From Bosea beijingensis (GTDB lineage: Bacteria > Pseudomonadota > Alphaproteobacteria > Rhizobiales > Beijerinckiaceae): a DNA stretch of 47,508 nucleotides. Shown piece after piece: positions 17,645 to 26,282 of the stretch (position 1 is its first letter; every line of letters begins with the position of its first letter). The notes under the pieces are model-generated. The model ran no database searches. It saw only the letters and a program-made list of their open reading frames with translations, and was not told the DNA's origin. The stretch lies in NCBI RefSeq assembly GCF_030758975.1, contig NZ_CP132359.1:4616996-4664503 (forward strand), in the 5' to 3' direction. Both the position numbers and the translations under genes were made by a program.

Positions 17645-18471
17645 GAAGCGTCCCTGGCGGCGAAAGGCAGCCCTGCCGGCCGGGCCGAGCGACGGCGCAC
17701 CTGGATTGGCGTGAACGGCTCGTCCTGCCTGAGGTCGAGGACCCCTTCCCGCACCATCTCCAGCATCGCGGACAGAGCAGAAGCTCGGACCGTCGCCCGC
17801 ATCTCGCGCACCGGCAGGCCATGCGACGCCATGTATTGCGTGAGATAGCCGTCGAGTTCGGTCCAGTCGCCGGCTTCGCCGACCAGCCGATGCAACGCCT
17901 CGCGCGCTTCGACCAGCGACCAGACGGCGCGATGACCGACCGAAATATGGCCCTGCACCCGCTTCTGCCGCTGCTGGGCATAGGCTGTGAGCAGATCGTA
18001 GAGCTCGGCCTCCCAGACCGGCCGGGCGCCAGCCACGATCTCCTCGGGCGCACCGCGCGCGAAGACGTCCTGCCCCAGCCGCTCGCGCGCCGAAAGCTTG
18101 TTGGCGGCGGCTCGGATCGCCTCCAGCCGGCGCAGGCGCAAGGCGAGCGCAGTCGCGAGATCGGCGGCGCTCGGTTCCTCGCCCTTGGGGGGCTCGGGCA
18201 GCAGCAGGCGCGACTTGAGATAGGCGAGCCAGGCTGCCATCACGAGATAATCGGCAGCGAGTTCGAGCCGCAGCGCCCGCGCCTCCTCGACGAAGGCGAG
18301 GTACTGCTCGGCCAGCGCCAGGATCGAGATGCGGTGCAGGTCGACCTTCTGCCGGCGCGCAAGGTCGAGCAGCAGGTCGAGCGGCCCTTCATAGCCGTCG
18401 ACATCGACGACGAGCGAAGGCTCGCCCGCACGCTCCGCGCGGTCTTCCTCGAATGGCAATTCGGCCGTCAT
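17641..18471 (-). CDS. scpA: Segregation and condensation protein A
   Basis: ScpA is the kleisin that bridges the SMC heads and binds ScpB. From the ATG at 18471 it has 276 residues. VDVDGYEGPLDLLLDLARRQ is followed by KVDLHRISILALAEQYL, the classic kleisin N-terminal signature, and ALSAMLEMVREGVLDLRQDE lies in the C-terminal winged helix. An ATG at 18495 is also possible; 18471 is preferred because GGGGCAGGG precedes it at better spacing. It starts about 50 bp after nagZ, the usual alphaproteobacterial neighbour. Confidence 0.93.
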   Translation of the reverse strand: MTAELPFEEDRAERAGEPSLVVDVDGYEGPLDLLLDLARRQKVDLHRISILALAEQYLAFVEEARALRLELAADYLVMAAWLAYLKSRLLLPEPPKGEEPSAADLATALALRLRRLEAIRAAANKLSARERLGQDVFARGAPEEIVAGARPVWEAELYDLLTAYAQQRQKRVQGHISVGHRAVWSLVEAREALHRLVGEAGDWTELDGYLTQYMASHGLPVREMRATVRASALSAMLEMVREGVLDLRQDEPFTPIQVRRRSARPAGLPFAARDAS

Positions 18472-18519
18472 CGAAGGCCCTGCCCCACCTGTCATCCCCG
18501 AAGGCGCAGATTCGGCTGA

Positions 18520-19530
18520 TCAGCCCTGCAAAGCAAGCGCGGCGGCGATCTCGGCGCGCGCGGCCTCCAGATCGACCGGCTCCGGCTCGTGCCGGATGCG
18601 GCCGAGCGCGGCGGCGGCGCGGCGGGCGCGGGCGCCCGTCATCTCCGGCACGGCCCCGGCGACAGCGATCATCTCGTCCATGATGCCGTGGCAATGCAGG
18701 ATCACGTCGACGCCGGCCCGGATCGCGGCACGCGACTTCGCCTCGAAGGAGCCCGAGAGCGCTTTCATCGAGATGTCGTCGGTCATGATCAGCCCGTCGA
18801 AGCCGAGTTCGCCGCGCATGATCTCGCGCACGATCTTGCGGGAGATCGTCGCCGGGTTCTTGGCGTCGAGCGCGGTGAAGACGAGATGGGCGGTCATCGC
18901 CAGCGGCATATCGGCGAGATGCCGGAACGGCCGGAAATCATGCGCCCGGAGCTCGTCCAGCGAGGCATCGACGACCGGCAGGTCGTGATGGCTGTCGGCC
19001 CGCGCCCGGCCATGGCCGGGCATGTGCTTGACGACCGGCAGCACGCCGCCGGCGATCAACCCCTCGGCCGCGGCCCGGCCGAGCCGCGCCACCTGATCGG
19101 GATCATGCGCATAGGCGCGGTCGCCGATCACGTCATGGCTGCCGGCGACCGGCACATCGAGCACCGGCAGGCAGTCGACATCGATACCGACGCTTTTCAG
19201 GTCGTGCGCCATCAATCGCGCCGAAAGTCGAACGATCTCGCGCTGGCGGATGGGATCGTTGATCGCGAGGAAGGCGCGGGCCGACGGGTATTTCGGCCAG
19301 TTCGGCGGCCCCATGCGCTGGACGCGTCCGCCCTCCTGGTCGATCAGGATCGGCGCTTGCCAGCCGACCGTCTCGCGCATCTCGGCGGTCAGCGCGGCAA
19401 CCTGCTCGGGCGACTGCGTGTTGCGTTTGAAGACGATGAAGCCCCAGGGCCTTGCGTCGCGGAAGAAGGCCCGCTCGTCAGCAGTGAGACTCGTGCCGAG
19501 GCAGCCGGCGATGAAGGCGCGCGATGTCAT
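18520..19530 (-). CDS. nagZ: Beta-N-acetylhexosaminidase (glycoside hydrolase family 3)
   Basis: NagZ (336 residues) is the cytosolic glycosidase that removes N-acetylglucosamine from recycled anhydromuropeptides. KHMPGHGRARADSHHDLP (168-185) carries the KH.PGHG and D-S-H catalytic elements, with His181 in the flexible loop. FDGLIMTDDISMKAL holds the nucleophile Asp251. ILIDQEGGRVQRMGPP is the conserved substrate strand. There is no signal peptide, as expected. The start codon lies inside a 16-bp perfect palindrome (19522-19537). Confidence 0.95.
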   Translation of the reverse strand: MTSRAFIAGCLGTSLTADERAFFRDARPWGFIVFKRNTQSPEQVAALTAEMRETVGWQAPILIDQEGGRVQRMGPPNWPKYPSARAFLAINDPIRQREIVRLSARLMAHDLKSVGIDVDCLPVLDVPVAGSHDVIGDRAYAHDPDQVARLGRAAAEGLIAGGVLPVVKHMPGHGRARADSHHDLPVVDASLDELRAHDFRPFRHLADMPLAMTAHLVFTALDAKNPATISRKIVREIMRGELGFDGLIMTDDISMKALSGSFEAKSRAAIRAGVDVILHCHGIMDEMIAVAGAVPEMTGARARRAAAALGRIRHEPEPVDLEAARAEIAAALALQG

Positions 19531-19537
19531 GACATCG
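19522..19537. promoter_or_regulatory. 16-bp perfect palindrome over the nagZ start codon
   Basis: CGATGTCATGACATCG is self-complementary and centred on the nagZ ATG. Its length and symmetry fit a dimeric repressor site, but a chance occurrence is possible. No regulator gene lies nearby. Confidence 0.4.
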
Positions 19538-19606
19538 GGTTACGGCATCGGCCCGAAAAGGGAAATGCGGTTTTCGGACAATGCCGATACAGGGCCACAG
19601 AAAGCA

Positions 19607-19641
19607 GTGCGGGCGTGGTCAAAGGCCAACCGCGCCCGCAC
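19607..19641 (-). terminator. Probable terminator of the TRAP binding-protein gene
   Basis: GTGCGGGCG (19607-19615) and CGCCCGCAC (19633-19641) form a perfect 9-bp stem with a 17-base loop, just past the stop codon. The leftward tail TGCTTTCTG is only moderately T-rich. Confidence 0.5.
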
Positions 19642-19647
19642 AAATCC

Positions 19648-20742
19648 TCATTTCACCTGCTGATAGGCCTGCGCGTTGAACGCGTCGAAGGGTAGCTCGG
19701 CGATGCGGAACCAGAGCTGCTCCTTCTTCCAGTAGGGCAGGAAGGAATCGTAGAAGGTCTTGAAATTGGCGTTGCTGGCGGCGAGCTCGCCATACATGGC
19801 GAAGGCCTCCTTGAACGCGGCCGTCATCACCTCCTGCGGGAAGGGGCGCAACTCCGCCCCGGTGCCGGCGAGGCGAATCAGCGCGTCGGGGTTGTTGTGG
19901 TCGTACTTGGCCAGGCAGTTCATGTTGGCCTCGGCGCAGGCGGCCTCGACGATCGCCTTGTAGGAGGCCGGCAGCTCGTTCCACTTGTCCTGGTTGGCGA
20001 GGAAGCTGACATTGGCGTTCCCCTCCCAGAAACCGGGATAGTAGTAGTACTTGGCGACCTTCACGAAGCCGAGCTTCTCGTCGTCATAGGGGCCGGAGAA
20101 CTCGACGGCATCGAGCGTGCCGCGCTCCAGCGCCGGATAGATGTCGCCGCCGCCGATGGTCTGGGGCACGACGCCGAGGCGGGCCATGATCCGGCCGCCG
20201 AGGCCGGCGATGCGGAACTTCAGGCCCTTGAGGTCCTCGAGCGACTTGATCTCCTTGCGGAACCAGCCGCCCATCTGCGCGCCGGTATTGCCCGACGGAA
20301 TGGTGTGGACGTTGTAGCCCTTCATGAAGGCGCGGCAGAGCTCGAGGCCACCGCCCTGATAGAGCCAGGCATTCTGCTGGCGGGCATTGAAGCCGAAGGG
20401 CAGCGAGGTCTCAAAGGCGAAGGCAGGGTCCTTGCCGATATAGAAGCTCGCCAGCGTGTGGCTGCACTCGGCGGTGCCGTTCTGCACGGCGTCGAGAGCC
20501 TGCAGGGCCGGCACGATCTCGCCCGGCGCGAAGACCTGGATCTGGAAGTTGTTGTCGGTCGCTTCGGCCACGCGCTTCGCGACATGGGTCGAGATGCCGA
20601 ACAGCGTGTCGAGGCTCTTGGGATAGCTCGAGGTCAGGCGCCAGTTGATCTTGGGCTGCGACTGGGCGATGGCGGGCGCGGCGATGGCGGCGCTACCGGC
20701 CGCGCCGGCGGCGGCGACCTTGACGAATTTGCGGCGATCCAT
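19648..20742 (-). CDS. TRAP transporter substrate-binding protein, DctP family, with Tat signal
   Basis: The 364-residue protein starts MDRRKFVKVAAAGAAGSAAI and has a likely cleavage after APAIA, a twin-arginine signal. WRLTSSYPKSLDTLFG, GLKFRIAGLGGRIMARLG and DAVEFSGPYDDEKLGF match the DctP branch used for alpha-keto acids, mannitol or chloroaromatic acids (TakP/FcbT1-like). The Arg in KFRIAG is the usual carboxylate-binding residue. No DctQ or DctM membrane gene is nearby, so it is an orphan subunit whose partners must lie elsewhere. GGAGGTAG sits just before the ATG and a hairpin at 20765-20786 lies in the leader. It interrupts the usual nagZ-SPOR order. Confidence 0.93.
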   Translation of the reverse strand: MDRRKFVKVAAAGAAGSAAIAAPAIAQSQPKINWRLTSSYPKSLDTLFGISTHVAKRVAEATDNNFQIQVFAPGEIVPALQALDAVQNGTAECSHTLASFYIGKDPAFAFETSLPFGFNARQQNAWLYQGGGLELCRAFMKGYNVHTIPSGNTGAQMGGWFRKEIKSLEDLKGLKFRIAGLGGRIMARLGVVPQTIGGGDIYPALERGTLDAVEFSGPYDDEKLGFVKVAKYYYYPGFWEGNANVSFLANQDKWNELPASYKAIVEAACAEANMNCLAKYDHNNPDALIRLAGTGAELRPFPQEVMTAAFKEAFAMYGELAASNANFKTFYDSFLPYWKKEQLWFRIAELPFDAFNAQAYQQVK

Positions 20743-20764
20743 GGACTACCTCCAGCGTTCGGAC

Positions 20765-20786
20765 GGCCTGCCCGTAGGGGCAGGCC
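20765..20786 (-). promoter_or_regulatory. Leader hairpin upstream of the TRAP binding-protein gene
   Basis: GGCCTGCCC (20765-20773), loop GTAG and GGGCAGGCC (20778-20786) form a perfect 9-bp stem. It ends 22 bases before the ATG, just ahead of the ribosome site. No T-run follows, so it is more likely an mRNA stabiliser or leader element than a terminator. Confidence 0.5.
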
Positions 20787-20870
20787 TCGCGTTGTTGGGG
20801 AGGCTACTCGCATGGCTCAACGCGTGAAACAAGCGGGGCGGCACACCCTGTCATGCGTCTGATTCAAATG

Positions 20871-20899
20871 AAAAAGGCGGCGCCCGATGGGCACCGCCG
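20871..20899 (-). terminator. Intrinsic terminator after the SPOR-domain gene
   Basis: Read leftward, GGCGGTGCCC pairs with GGGCGCCGCC (one G-U pair) around an ATC loop, followed by TTTTTC. This is a strong terminator 27 bases past the stop codon, so the TRAP gene needs its own promoter in the following ~130 bases. Confidence 0.82.
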
Positions 20900-20925
20900 T
20901 CATGTCCTGTTGCGGATCGGTCAGA

Positions 20926-22500
20926 TCAGTTCTTGGCGATGAAGCACTGTCCGCCTGCCGCCTGGAGCCCCGAGCACATCGATGTCGCATCCTCGCGGGA
21001 ATAAGGCCCGACGCGCAGGCGGAACACGGTCTTGCCACCGGCGAGTTCCGTCTTGCGGATGATCGGCGCCTGCCCGCCGAGCTGCTGCGGGTATTTGCGC
21101 TGCAGCGCCGCGAAGGTCGCGCGAGCCTCGGCATCGCTGCCGGGCGCACCGAGCTGCACCACGAAATCGCCGGTTCCGGCGCGAACCGCAGCGGTCGCCG
21201 GGGCCGGCGGCGCGGCCGCGGGAGCCGGCGCGGCGCTGGCAAGGCGTGTTGGCGCGACCGGGGTCGTGGCAGCCGGCGGCGTCGTGGCACGCTCCTGGAC
21301 CTTCGGCGCGGCGGCCACAGTCGGAACCTGACGCTGCGGTGCCGGATTTGTCGCCTGATTGGCGATTGAGCGGGTCGGGGCCGAGCCCGTGGCGATCGGC
21401 TGGTTGCTGTCGACCACGACCGGGTTCTGCGCCGGCGTGCCGTCCGGGCGGATCGAGACCGTGCGGACCTTGCGCGGCTCGCCGAGGCCCGGAACGGGCG
21501 GCATCGGGGTCAGCGCCGGTTCCGCCGGCAGAATGCTGCGCTCGGGCGTGCTGGGGGCCGCGGCGAGCGCGTTGCCCGCGCTGGAGATCGGCCCCGGCAT
21601 GACCACGCGCGGCGGCATCGAGCGAGCCGCCTGCTGGACGTCGACCGGCTGCTCCTCGTTGTTCACGACCTTGCTCTGGGCCGGCGAGGCATCGGCGCTG
21701 CGCTCGTAGATCTGCTTGTTCTGATTCGGGATCTCGGCGCCGCCGGGGTTGACCGGCTCGACCTTGACCGGCCCGGCATCGGCCGTGATCACCGGCGGCT
21801 GGCCGTCCTTGGACGCAGAGCCACCACGCAGGGTAAAGGCCGCGCCGACACCAATGAGGCCGATAGCGATGACCGCTGCAGCCGCCCAGAGCCCCTTGCG
21901 CGAACGGCGCGGCTCCAGGTCGGGCAGATCGTCTTCGCTGTAATCCGGCATCGGCGCGCCCTGCTGGGCATGGCCATAGTCGTAGGCTGGCTCTTCCGGC
22001 GTATAGGCGGCCGGAGCCTGGCGATACTGCGCGCCTTCATCGAGATCGCGCGGCGGAGCCGCGCCCTGAATGGGGGCCGGCCGAGCGTAGGGCAGCGGTT
22101 CCGGCAGATCGAAATCGGGCTGATAGTCCTGCTGGCGAGCAGGCTGTGCCGGCACCGGCGCGGGCGCTTCCGCCCGGCGCGGCTCCGTGCGGCGCAGCAG
22201 CGCCTCGAACTCGTCGAGCGCGCCGCGCATCTCGGCCGGCGGCTGGCTGACCTCGGGAACGGCCGGCGCGGGCTGCGGCGGCACGACCTCGAAGCTCGGC
22301 TCCTGACGCATCGCCGGGCGCGGCGGCTGGCGCCGCTCGGCGAAGATATCCTTGAGCGGGTCGTCCTGCCCGACGATGCGGGTCAGTTCCGCAAGCGGAT
22401 CGGCCTGCTGCCCGGAGCGGGGCGCCTGCCCTGCTCCGCGGAGCTGGCGCTCGAGATCTTCGAGATCGAGCGCGAAACGATTCCTAGCTGGCTCACTCAT
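20926..22500 (-). CDS. SPOR-domain membrane protein
   Basis: From the ATG at 22500 the product has 524 residues. A long polar N-terminal region rich in Pro, Arg and acidic residues is cytosolic. One membrane helix (GLWAAAAVIAIGLIGVGAAF) lies near 205-225. A Pro/Ala-rich linker leads to a C-terminal SPOR domain (DFVVQLGAPGSDAEARATFA, then FRLRVGPYSREDATSMCSGL). SPOR domains bind denuded septal glycan, so a role in cell division is likely. The type II topology resembles FtsN/DamX, but no orthology can be claimed. It lies between argS and nagZ, its normal place in this order. An ATG four codons upstream is also possible. Confidence 0.9.
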   Translation of the reverse strand: MSEPARNRFALDLEDLERQLRGAGQAPRSGQQADPLAELTRIVGQDDPLKDIFAERRQPPRPAMRQEPSFEVVPPQPAPAVPEVSQPPAEMRGALDEFEALLRRTEPRRAEAPAPVPAQPARQQDYQPDFDLPEPLPYARPAPIQGAAPPRDLDEGAQYRQAPAAYTPEEPAYDYGHAQQGAPMPDYSEDDLPDLEPRRSRKGLWAAAAVIAIGLIGVGAAFTLRGGSASKDGQPPVITADAGPVKVEPVNPGGAEIPNQNKQIYERSADASPAQSKVVNNEEQPVDVQQAARSMPPRVVMPGPISSAGNALAAAPSTPERSILPAEPALTPMPPVPGLGEPRKVRTVSIRPDGTPAQNPVVVDSNQPIATGSAPTRSIANQATNPAPQRQVPTVAAAPKVQERATTPPAATTPVAPTRLASAAPAPAAAPPAPATAAVRAGTGDFVVQLGAPGSDAEARATFAALQRKYPQQLGGQAPIIRKTELAGGKTVFRLRVGPYSREDATSMCSGLQAAGGQCFIAKN

Positions 22501-22599
22501 GGTACGATCCATTCCAGCACAAGCCGCTTCCCCCTATGGAAGAACCGGGAACTCTGTGCGGTCAACCTGACCTTGTGCGCGCCGCCGGAAAATTCTCCG

Positions 22600-24366
22600 T
22601 CAGCGCATCTCTTCCGGCGCCGCAACTCCGGCGACAGCCAGACCGGAAGCAAGAACGCTGCGCACCGCATGCACGAACGCCAGTCTTGCCAGGGTCGACT
22701 TTCGATCAGTTTGATTAACGAACCGTAATTGCGGCGAGTCTTTGCCCTTGTTCCAGAGCGAATGGAAGGCGCTCGCCAGTTCATGCACGAAGAACGCCAC
22801 GCGATGCGGCTCATGCGCGGCGGCCGCGCCCTCGATGATTCGCGGATAGGATGCGAGCATCTTGACGATGCCGACTTCTGCCTCGTCGGTCAGGATCGAG
22901 AGGTCGGCCCCGGCCAGCGCTGGCGTCGACAGATCGAGATCGGGATAAGCCTCGCGCGCCTGCCGGAAGATCGAGGCACAGCGCGCGTGCGCGTACTGGA
23001 CGTAGAAGACCGGATTGTCCTTCGACTGCTCGACGACCTTGCCGAGATCGAAATCCAGCGTCGCGTCGTTCTTGCGGAAGATCATCATGAAGCGCACCGC
23101 ATCGCGGCCGACCTCGTCGATGACCTCGCGCAGGGTGACGAAATCGCCGGAGCGCTTCGACATGCGCACCTGCTCGCCATTGCGCAGCAAACGCACGAGT
23201 TGGCAGAGCTTGACGTCGAGCGAGCCCTGCCCGTTCGTCACAGCCTTCACCGCCGCCTGCATGCGCTTGACATAGCCGCCATGGTCGGCGCCCCAGACGT
23301 CGATCATCTCGGGGAAGCCGCGCATGAACTTGGAGCGGTGATAGGCGATGTCGTTGGCGAAATAGGTGTAGCTGCCATCCGACTTCAGCAGCGGCCGGTC
23401 GACATCGTCGCCGAACTTGGTGGCGCGGAACAGCGTCTGCTCGCGATCCTCCCAGTCCTCGTCCTTCTGGCCCTTCGGCGGCGGCAGGCGCCCTTCATAG
23501 ACGAGGTCGCGTGCGCGCAGATCCTCGATGGTCTGGTGCACGGCGTTGGAATTGCCGTCCCGCCCCTGCAGCGAGCGCTCCGAGAAGAAGAGCTCGTGGA
23601 CGACGCCGAGCGCGGCGAGATCGTCGCGGATCATCGCCATCATGCCGTCGATCGCCGCCTGCCGGACGAGCGGGAGCCAGTCCCATTCCGCCTTGTCGCG
23701 CAACGTGTCGCCATACTGCTCGGCCAGTGTCTTGCCGACCGAGACCAGGTAGTCGCCGGGATAGAGTCCCTCGGGGATCGCGCCGATATCTTCCCCCAGC
23801 GCCTCGCGATAGCGCAGGAAGGCGGAGCGGGCGAGCACGTCGACCTGCGCACCGGCATCGTTGATGTAGTATTCGCGGGTGACGTCATGGCCGGCGAAGG
23901 CGAGCAGGCTCGCCAGCGCATCGCCGAACACCGCGCCGCGGCCATGGCCGACATGCATCGGCCCGGTCGGATTGGCCGAGACGTACTCGACATTCACCTT
24001 GGGCTCGGGCTTCGGCGCACCGCGCCCGTAATCCAGCCCCGCCTCGATCGCGGCTTTCAGCACCGCCGTGAACACGGCCGGTTGCAGCGTCAGGTTGATG
24101 AAGCCGGGGCCGGCGATCTCGGCCTTGGTGATCTCCTGGTCCTTCGCCAACTCCTCGACCAGCAGCGCGGCAAGCGCGCGCGGGTTGGTGCCGGCATCCT
24201 TGGCCAGCACCATCGCGGCGTTGGTGGCGAGATCGCCATGGGCGGGGTCCTTGGTCGGCTCGACCACGACGCGCGCGAGATTGAGGCCGGCCGGAAGAGC
24301 GCCTCGCTCGGCCAGAGCCGAGAGCGCGGTGTGAAGACGGGCGGAATAGATCTCGAACAGGTTCAT
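22600..24366 (-). CDS. argS: Arginyl-tRNA synthetase
   Basis: The 588-residue class I synthetase charges tRNA-Arg. It begins [40 protein letters not shown] carries the HIGH motif as HVGH (138-141), and [20 protein letters not shown] carries the KMSKS-like motif. The DALR anticodon-binding domain closes the protein. MNLF-type starts are usual in Alphaproteobacteria, so 24366 is chosen; an ATG three codons earlier is possible. Frames reaching to 24513 run through a repeat element and are rejected. It lies downstream of dgt on the same strand. Confidence 0.96.
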   Translation of the reverse strand: MNLFEIYSARLHTALSALAERGALPAGLNLARVVVEPTKDPAHGDLATNAAMVLAKDAGTNPRALAALLVEELAKDQEITKAEIAGPGFINLTLQPAVFTAVLKAAIEAGLDYGRGAPKPEPKVNVEYVSANPTGPMHVGHGRGAVFGDALASLLAFAGHDVTREYYINDAGAQVDVLARSAFLRYREALGEDIGAIPEGLYPGDYLVSVGKTLAEQYGDTLRDKAEWDWLPLVRQAAIDGMMAMIRDDLAALGVVHELFFSERSLQGRDGNSNAVHQTIEDLRARDLVYEGRLPPPKGQKDEDWEDREQTLFRATKFGDDVDRPLLKSDGSYTYFANDIAYHRSKFMRGFPEMIDVWGADHGGYVKRMQAAVKAVTNGQGSLDVKLCQLVRLLRNGEQVRMSKRSGDFVTLREVIDEVGRDAVRFMMIFRKNDATLDFDLGKVVEQSKDNPVFYVQYAHARCASIFRQAREAYPDLDLSTPALAGADLSILTDEAEVGIVKMLASYPRIIEGAAAAHEPHRVAFFVHELASAFHSLWNKGKDSPQLRFVNQTDRKSTLARLAFVHAVRSVLASGLAVAGVAAPEEMR

Positions 24367-24397
24367 CGTGGTCATCTTCGGCTGTATCGGTTCATCA

Positions 24398-24506
24398 GCC
24401 CTCATCCTGAGGAGCGCCGCAGGCGCGTCTCGAAGGATGCTCCAGAAGGCTCTGAAAACTGGAGCATCCTTCGAGACGCCGCTTCGCGGCTCCTCAGGAT
24501 GAGGGC
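24398..24506. repeat. Long near-perfect inverted repeat, REP-like family C
   Basis: The arms begin GCCCTCATCCTGAGGAGC (24398-24415) and end GCTCCTCAGGATGAGGGC (24489-24506). A second paired block CGTCTCGAAGGATGCTCCAG / CTGGAGCATCCTTCGAGACG lies inside. In RNA it would fold into one long hairpin between dgt and argS. The sequence differs from families A and B. Confidence 0.9.
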
Positions 24507-24542
24507 TATGCAATCCAGATCATTCTTTTCGGCCGCCCGGCC

Positions 24543-25796
24543 CTATCGCAGCGAGGGGGTGGCGTCAAACAGGCGGCGGTGCTCGTCGAGCGCGTACCAG
24601 TCGGTCATCCCGGCAATGTAGTCGGCGATTCGCCGGGCGCGGCGGTGTTCGTCGAGCGGATCGCAGCCCGCCGCCCATTCCTCCGGCATCGCCGCCGGAT
24701 CGGCGCTGAAGCGCTGGAACAGCTCGCGCACCACCTGCGCCGCATCGGCCCGAACAGGCGCGATACGCGGGTGGCGGTACATGTTCGGATAGAGGAAGCT
24801 CTTGATGTCGCGATCGGCCTCCTCGATCGCAGCGGAGAAGGCGATGACGGGAGCATCTGCCCGCCGGATCGCATCGGCATCATCCGGCGCGAGCGCTGTC
24901 AGGCGTCGCTGCGATTCCGCGATCACGTCTTCGACGAAGCGGGTGATCACCCGCCGCACCAGCTCGTTGGTGGCCCGTGCCCGCTCCAGCCCCGGATGCA
25001 GGCGCTCGATCTCGTCGAGCAGTTCGGCGAGGAACGGCACGGCACGGAGTTCGGCATGGCCGAACAGCCCGGCCCGCAACCCGTCATCGATATCATGAGC
25101 GTTATAGGCGATATCGTCGGCCAAAGCCGCGGCTTGCGCCTCGGCCGAGGCATAGCTGTCGAGCCAGAGATCCTGACGCTGCTGGTATTCGACGATCGCG
25201 ACCGGGATGCCGCTCTTGGCATAGCGCGCCGTCGGCCTGCCCTCGTGATCGAGCAGCGGGCCATTGTGCTTGACCAGCCCCTCCAGCGTCTCCCAGCTCA
25301 GGTTGAGGCCGTCGAAATCGGCATAGCGCCGCTCCAGCCGCGTCACGATCCGGAGCGTCTGGGCGTTGTGATCGAAGCCGCCGAACCCGTCCATGCATTC
25401 TTCCAGCGCGTCCTCGCCGGTATGGCCGAAGGGCGTGTGGCCGAGATCATGTGCCAGTGCCAGGGCCTCGGCCAGATCCTCGTCGAGGCCGAGCGCGCGG
25501 GCCAAGGCACGAGCGATCTGCGCTACCTCGATCGTATGGGTCAGGCGCGTCCGGTAATGGTCGCCCTCATGCGAGACGAAGACCTGCGTCTTGTGCTTCA
25601 GCCGGCGGAAGGCCGTCGAATGGATGATGCGGTCACGGTCGCGCTGGAATTCGCCGCGCGTCGCCGAGGCCGGCTCCGCCACGAGGCGTCCGCGGCTCGT
25701 CGTCGAGCGGCAGGCATAGGGCGCGCGCCACCGCTCTCCCGGCTCGGTGCCGGGCGCGAAGGAGAAGGCGGAAGGCGGGTTCTGTGGATGCGGCAT
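24543..25796 (-). CDS. dgt: Deoxyguanosinetriphosphate triphosphohydrolase-like HD protein
   Basis: The 417-residue HD-superfamily enzyme hydrolyses dNTPs to deoxynucleoside and triphosphate. [20 protein letters not shown] and [20 protein letters not shown] are family segments. [19 protein letters not shown] is the HD metal site, and [20 protein letters not shown] holds the later conserved Asp. The length fits the short (type 2) dGTPase clade. It is divergent from erpA, with the two starts 86 bp apart. Confidence 0.93.
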   Translation of the reverse strand: MPHPQNPPSAFSFAPGTEPGERWRAPYACRSTTSRGRLVAEPASATRGEFQRDRDRIIHSTAFRRLKHKTQVFVSHEGDHYRTRLTHTIEVAQIARALARALGLDEDLAEALALAHDLGHTPFGHTGEDALEECMDGFGGFDHNAQTLRIVTRLERRYADFDGLNLSWETLEGLVKHNGPLLDHEGRPTARYAKSGIPVAIVEYQQRQDLWLDSYASAEAQAAALADDIAYNAHDIDDGLRAGLFGHAELRAVPFLAELLDEIERLHPGLERARATNELVRRVITRFVEDVIAESQRRLTALAPDDADAIRRADAPVIAFSAAIEEADRDIKSFLYPNMYRHPRIAPVRADAAQVVRELFQRFSADPAAMPEEWAAGCDPLDEHRRARRIADYIAGMTDWYALDEHRRLFDATPSLR

Positions 25797-25882
25797 GGCT
25801 GCCCCGTCGCGCGCCCGTCCTTGTGGAGGCGCTGCCGGGCCATTACCTTCCCGGGTAACCAGGGTGCAAGGAGCATCTGACC

Positions 25883-26233
25883 ATGTCGACCGATCTTGCG
25901 GTCAACCCGCGCGGCATCGCGGTGACCGCAAACGCCGCCAAGCGCATTCTCTCGGTGATGGCCAACGAGCCGCCGGGCTCGATGCTGCGCGTCAGCGTCG
26001 CCGGCGGCGGCTGCTCGGGCTTCCAGTACATTTTCGACGTCGACCGGGAGAAGGCGCCCGACGATCTCGTCATCGAGCGCGACGGCGCGACCGTGCTGAT
26101 CGACGAGACCTCGCTCGACCTGCTCGAAGGCTGCACGATCGATTTCGTCGACGACCTGATCGGCCAGTCCTTCCGCATCACCAATCCGAACGCGACCAGC
26201 TCCTGCGGTTGCGGCACCTCCTTCGCGGTCTGA
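25883..26233 (+). CDS. erpA: A-type iron-sulfur cluster insertion protein
   Basis: The 116-residue A-type carrier receives an Fe-S cluster and passes it to apo-enzymes. [20 protein letters not shown] holds Cys44, and [14 protein letters not shown] holds Cys108 and Cys110, the three ligands. AAGGAG precedes the ATG at good spacing. The position divergent from dgt is the common alphaproteobacterial arrangement and supports the ErpA assignment over IscA or SufA, but the subtype is inferred from context. Confidence 0.92.
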   Translation: MSTDLAVNPRGIAVTANAAKRILSVMANEPPGSMLRVSVAGGGCSGFQYIFDVDREKAPDDLVIERDGATVLIDETSLDLLEGCTIDFVDDLIGQSFRITNPNATSSCGCGTSFAV

Positions 26234-26282
26234 GACCCGAGCAAGCAAGCAAACGATTCTGGCTTGAACAGCCCGTTCGGGC

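Noticed and set aside
24367..24513. N-terminal extension of argS
   Set aside because: These 49 codons are translated through the family C repeat and are not part of conserved ArgS, which begins MNLF.
26249..26275. AGCCC/GGGCT dyad between erpA and the HD-GYP gene as a terminator
   Set aside because: The stem is only 5 bp with a short loop and no T-run.
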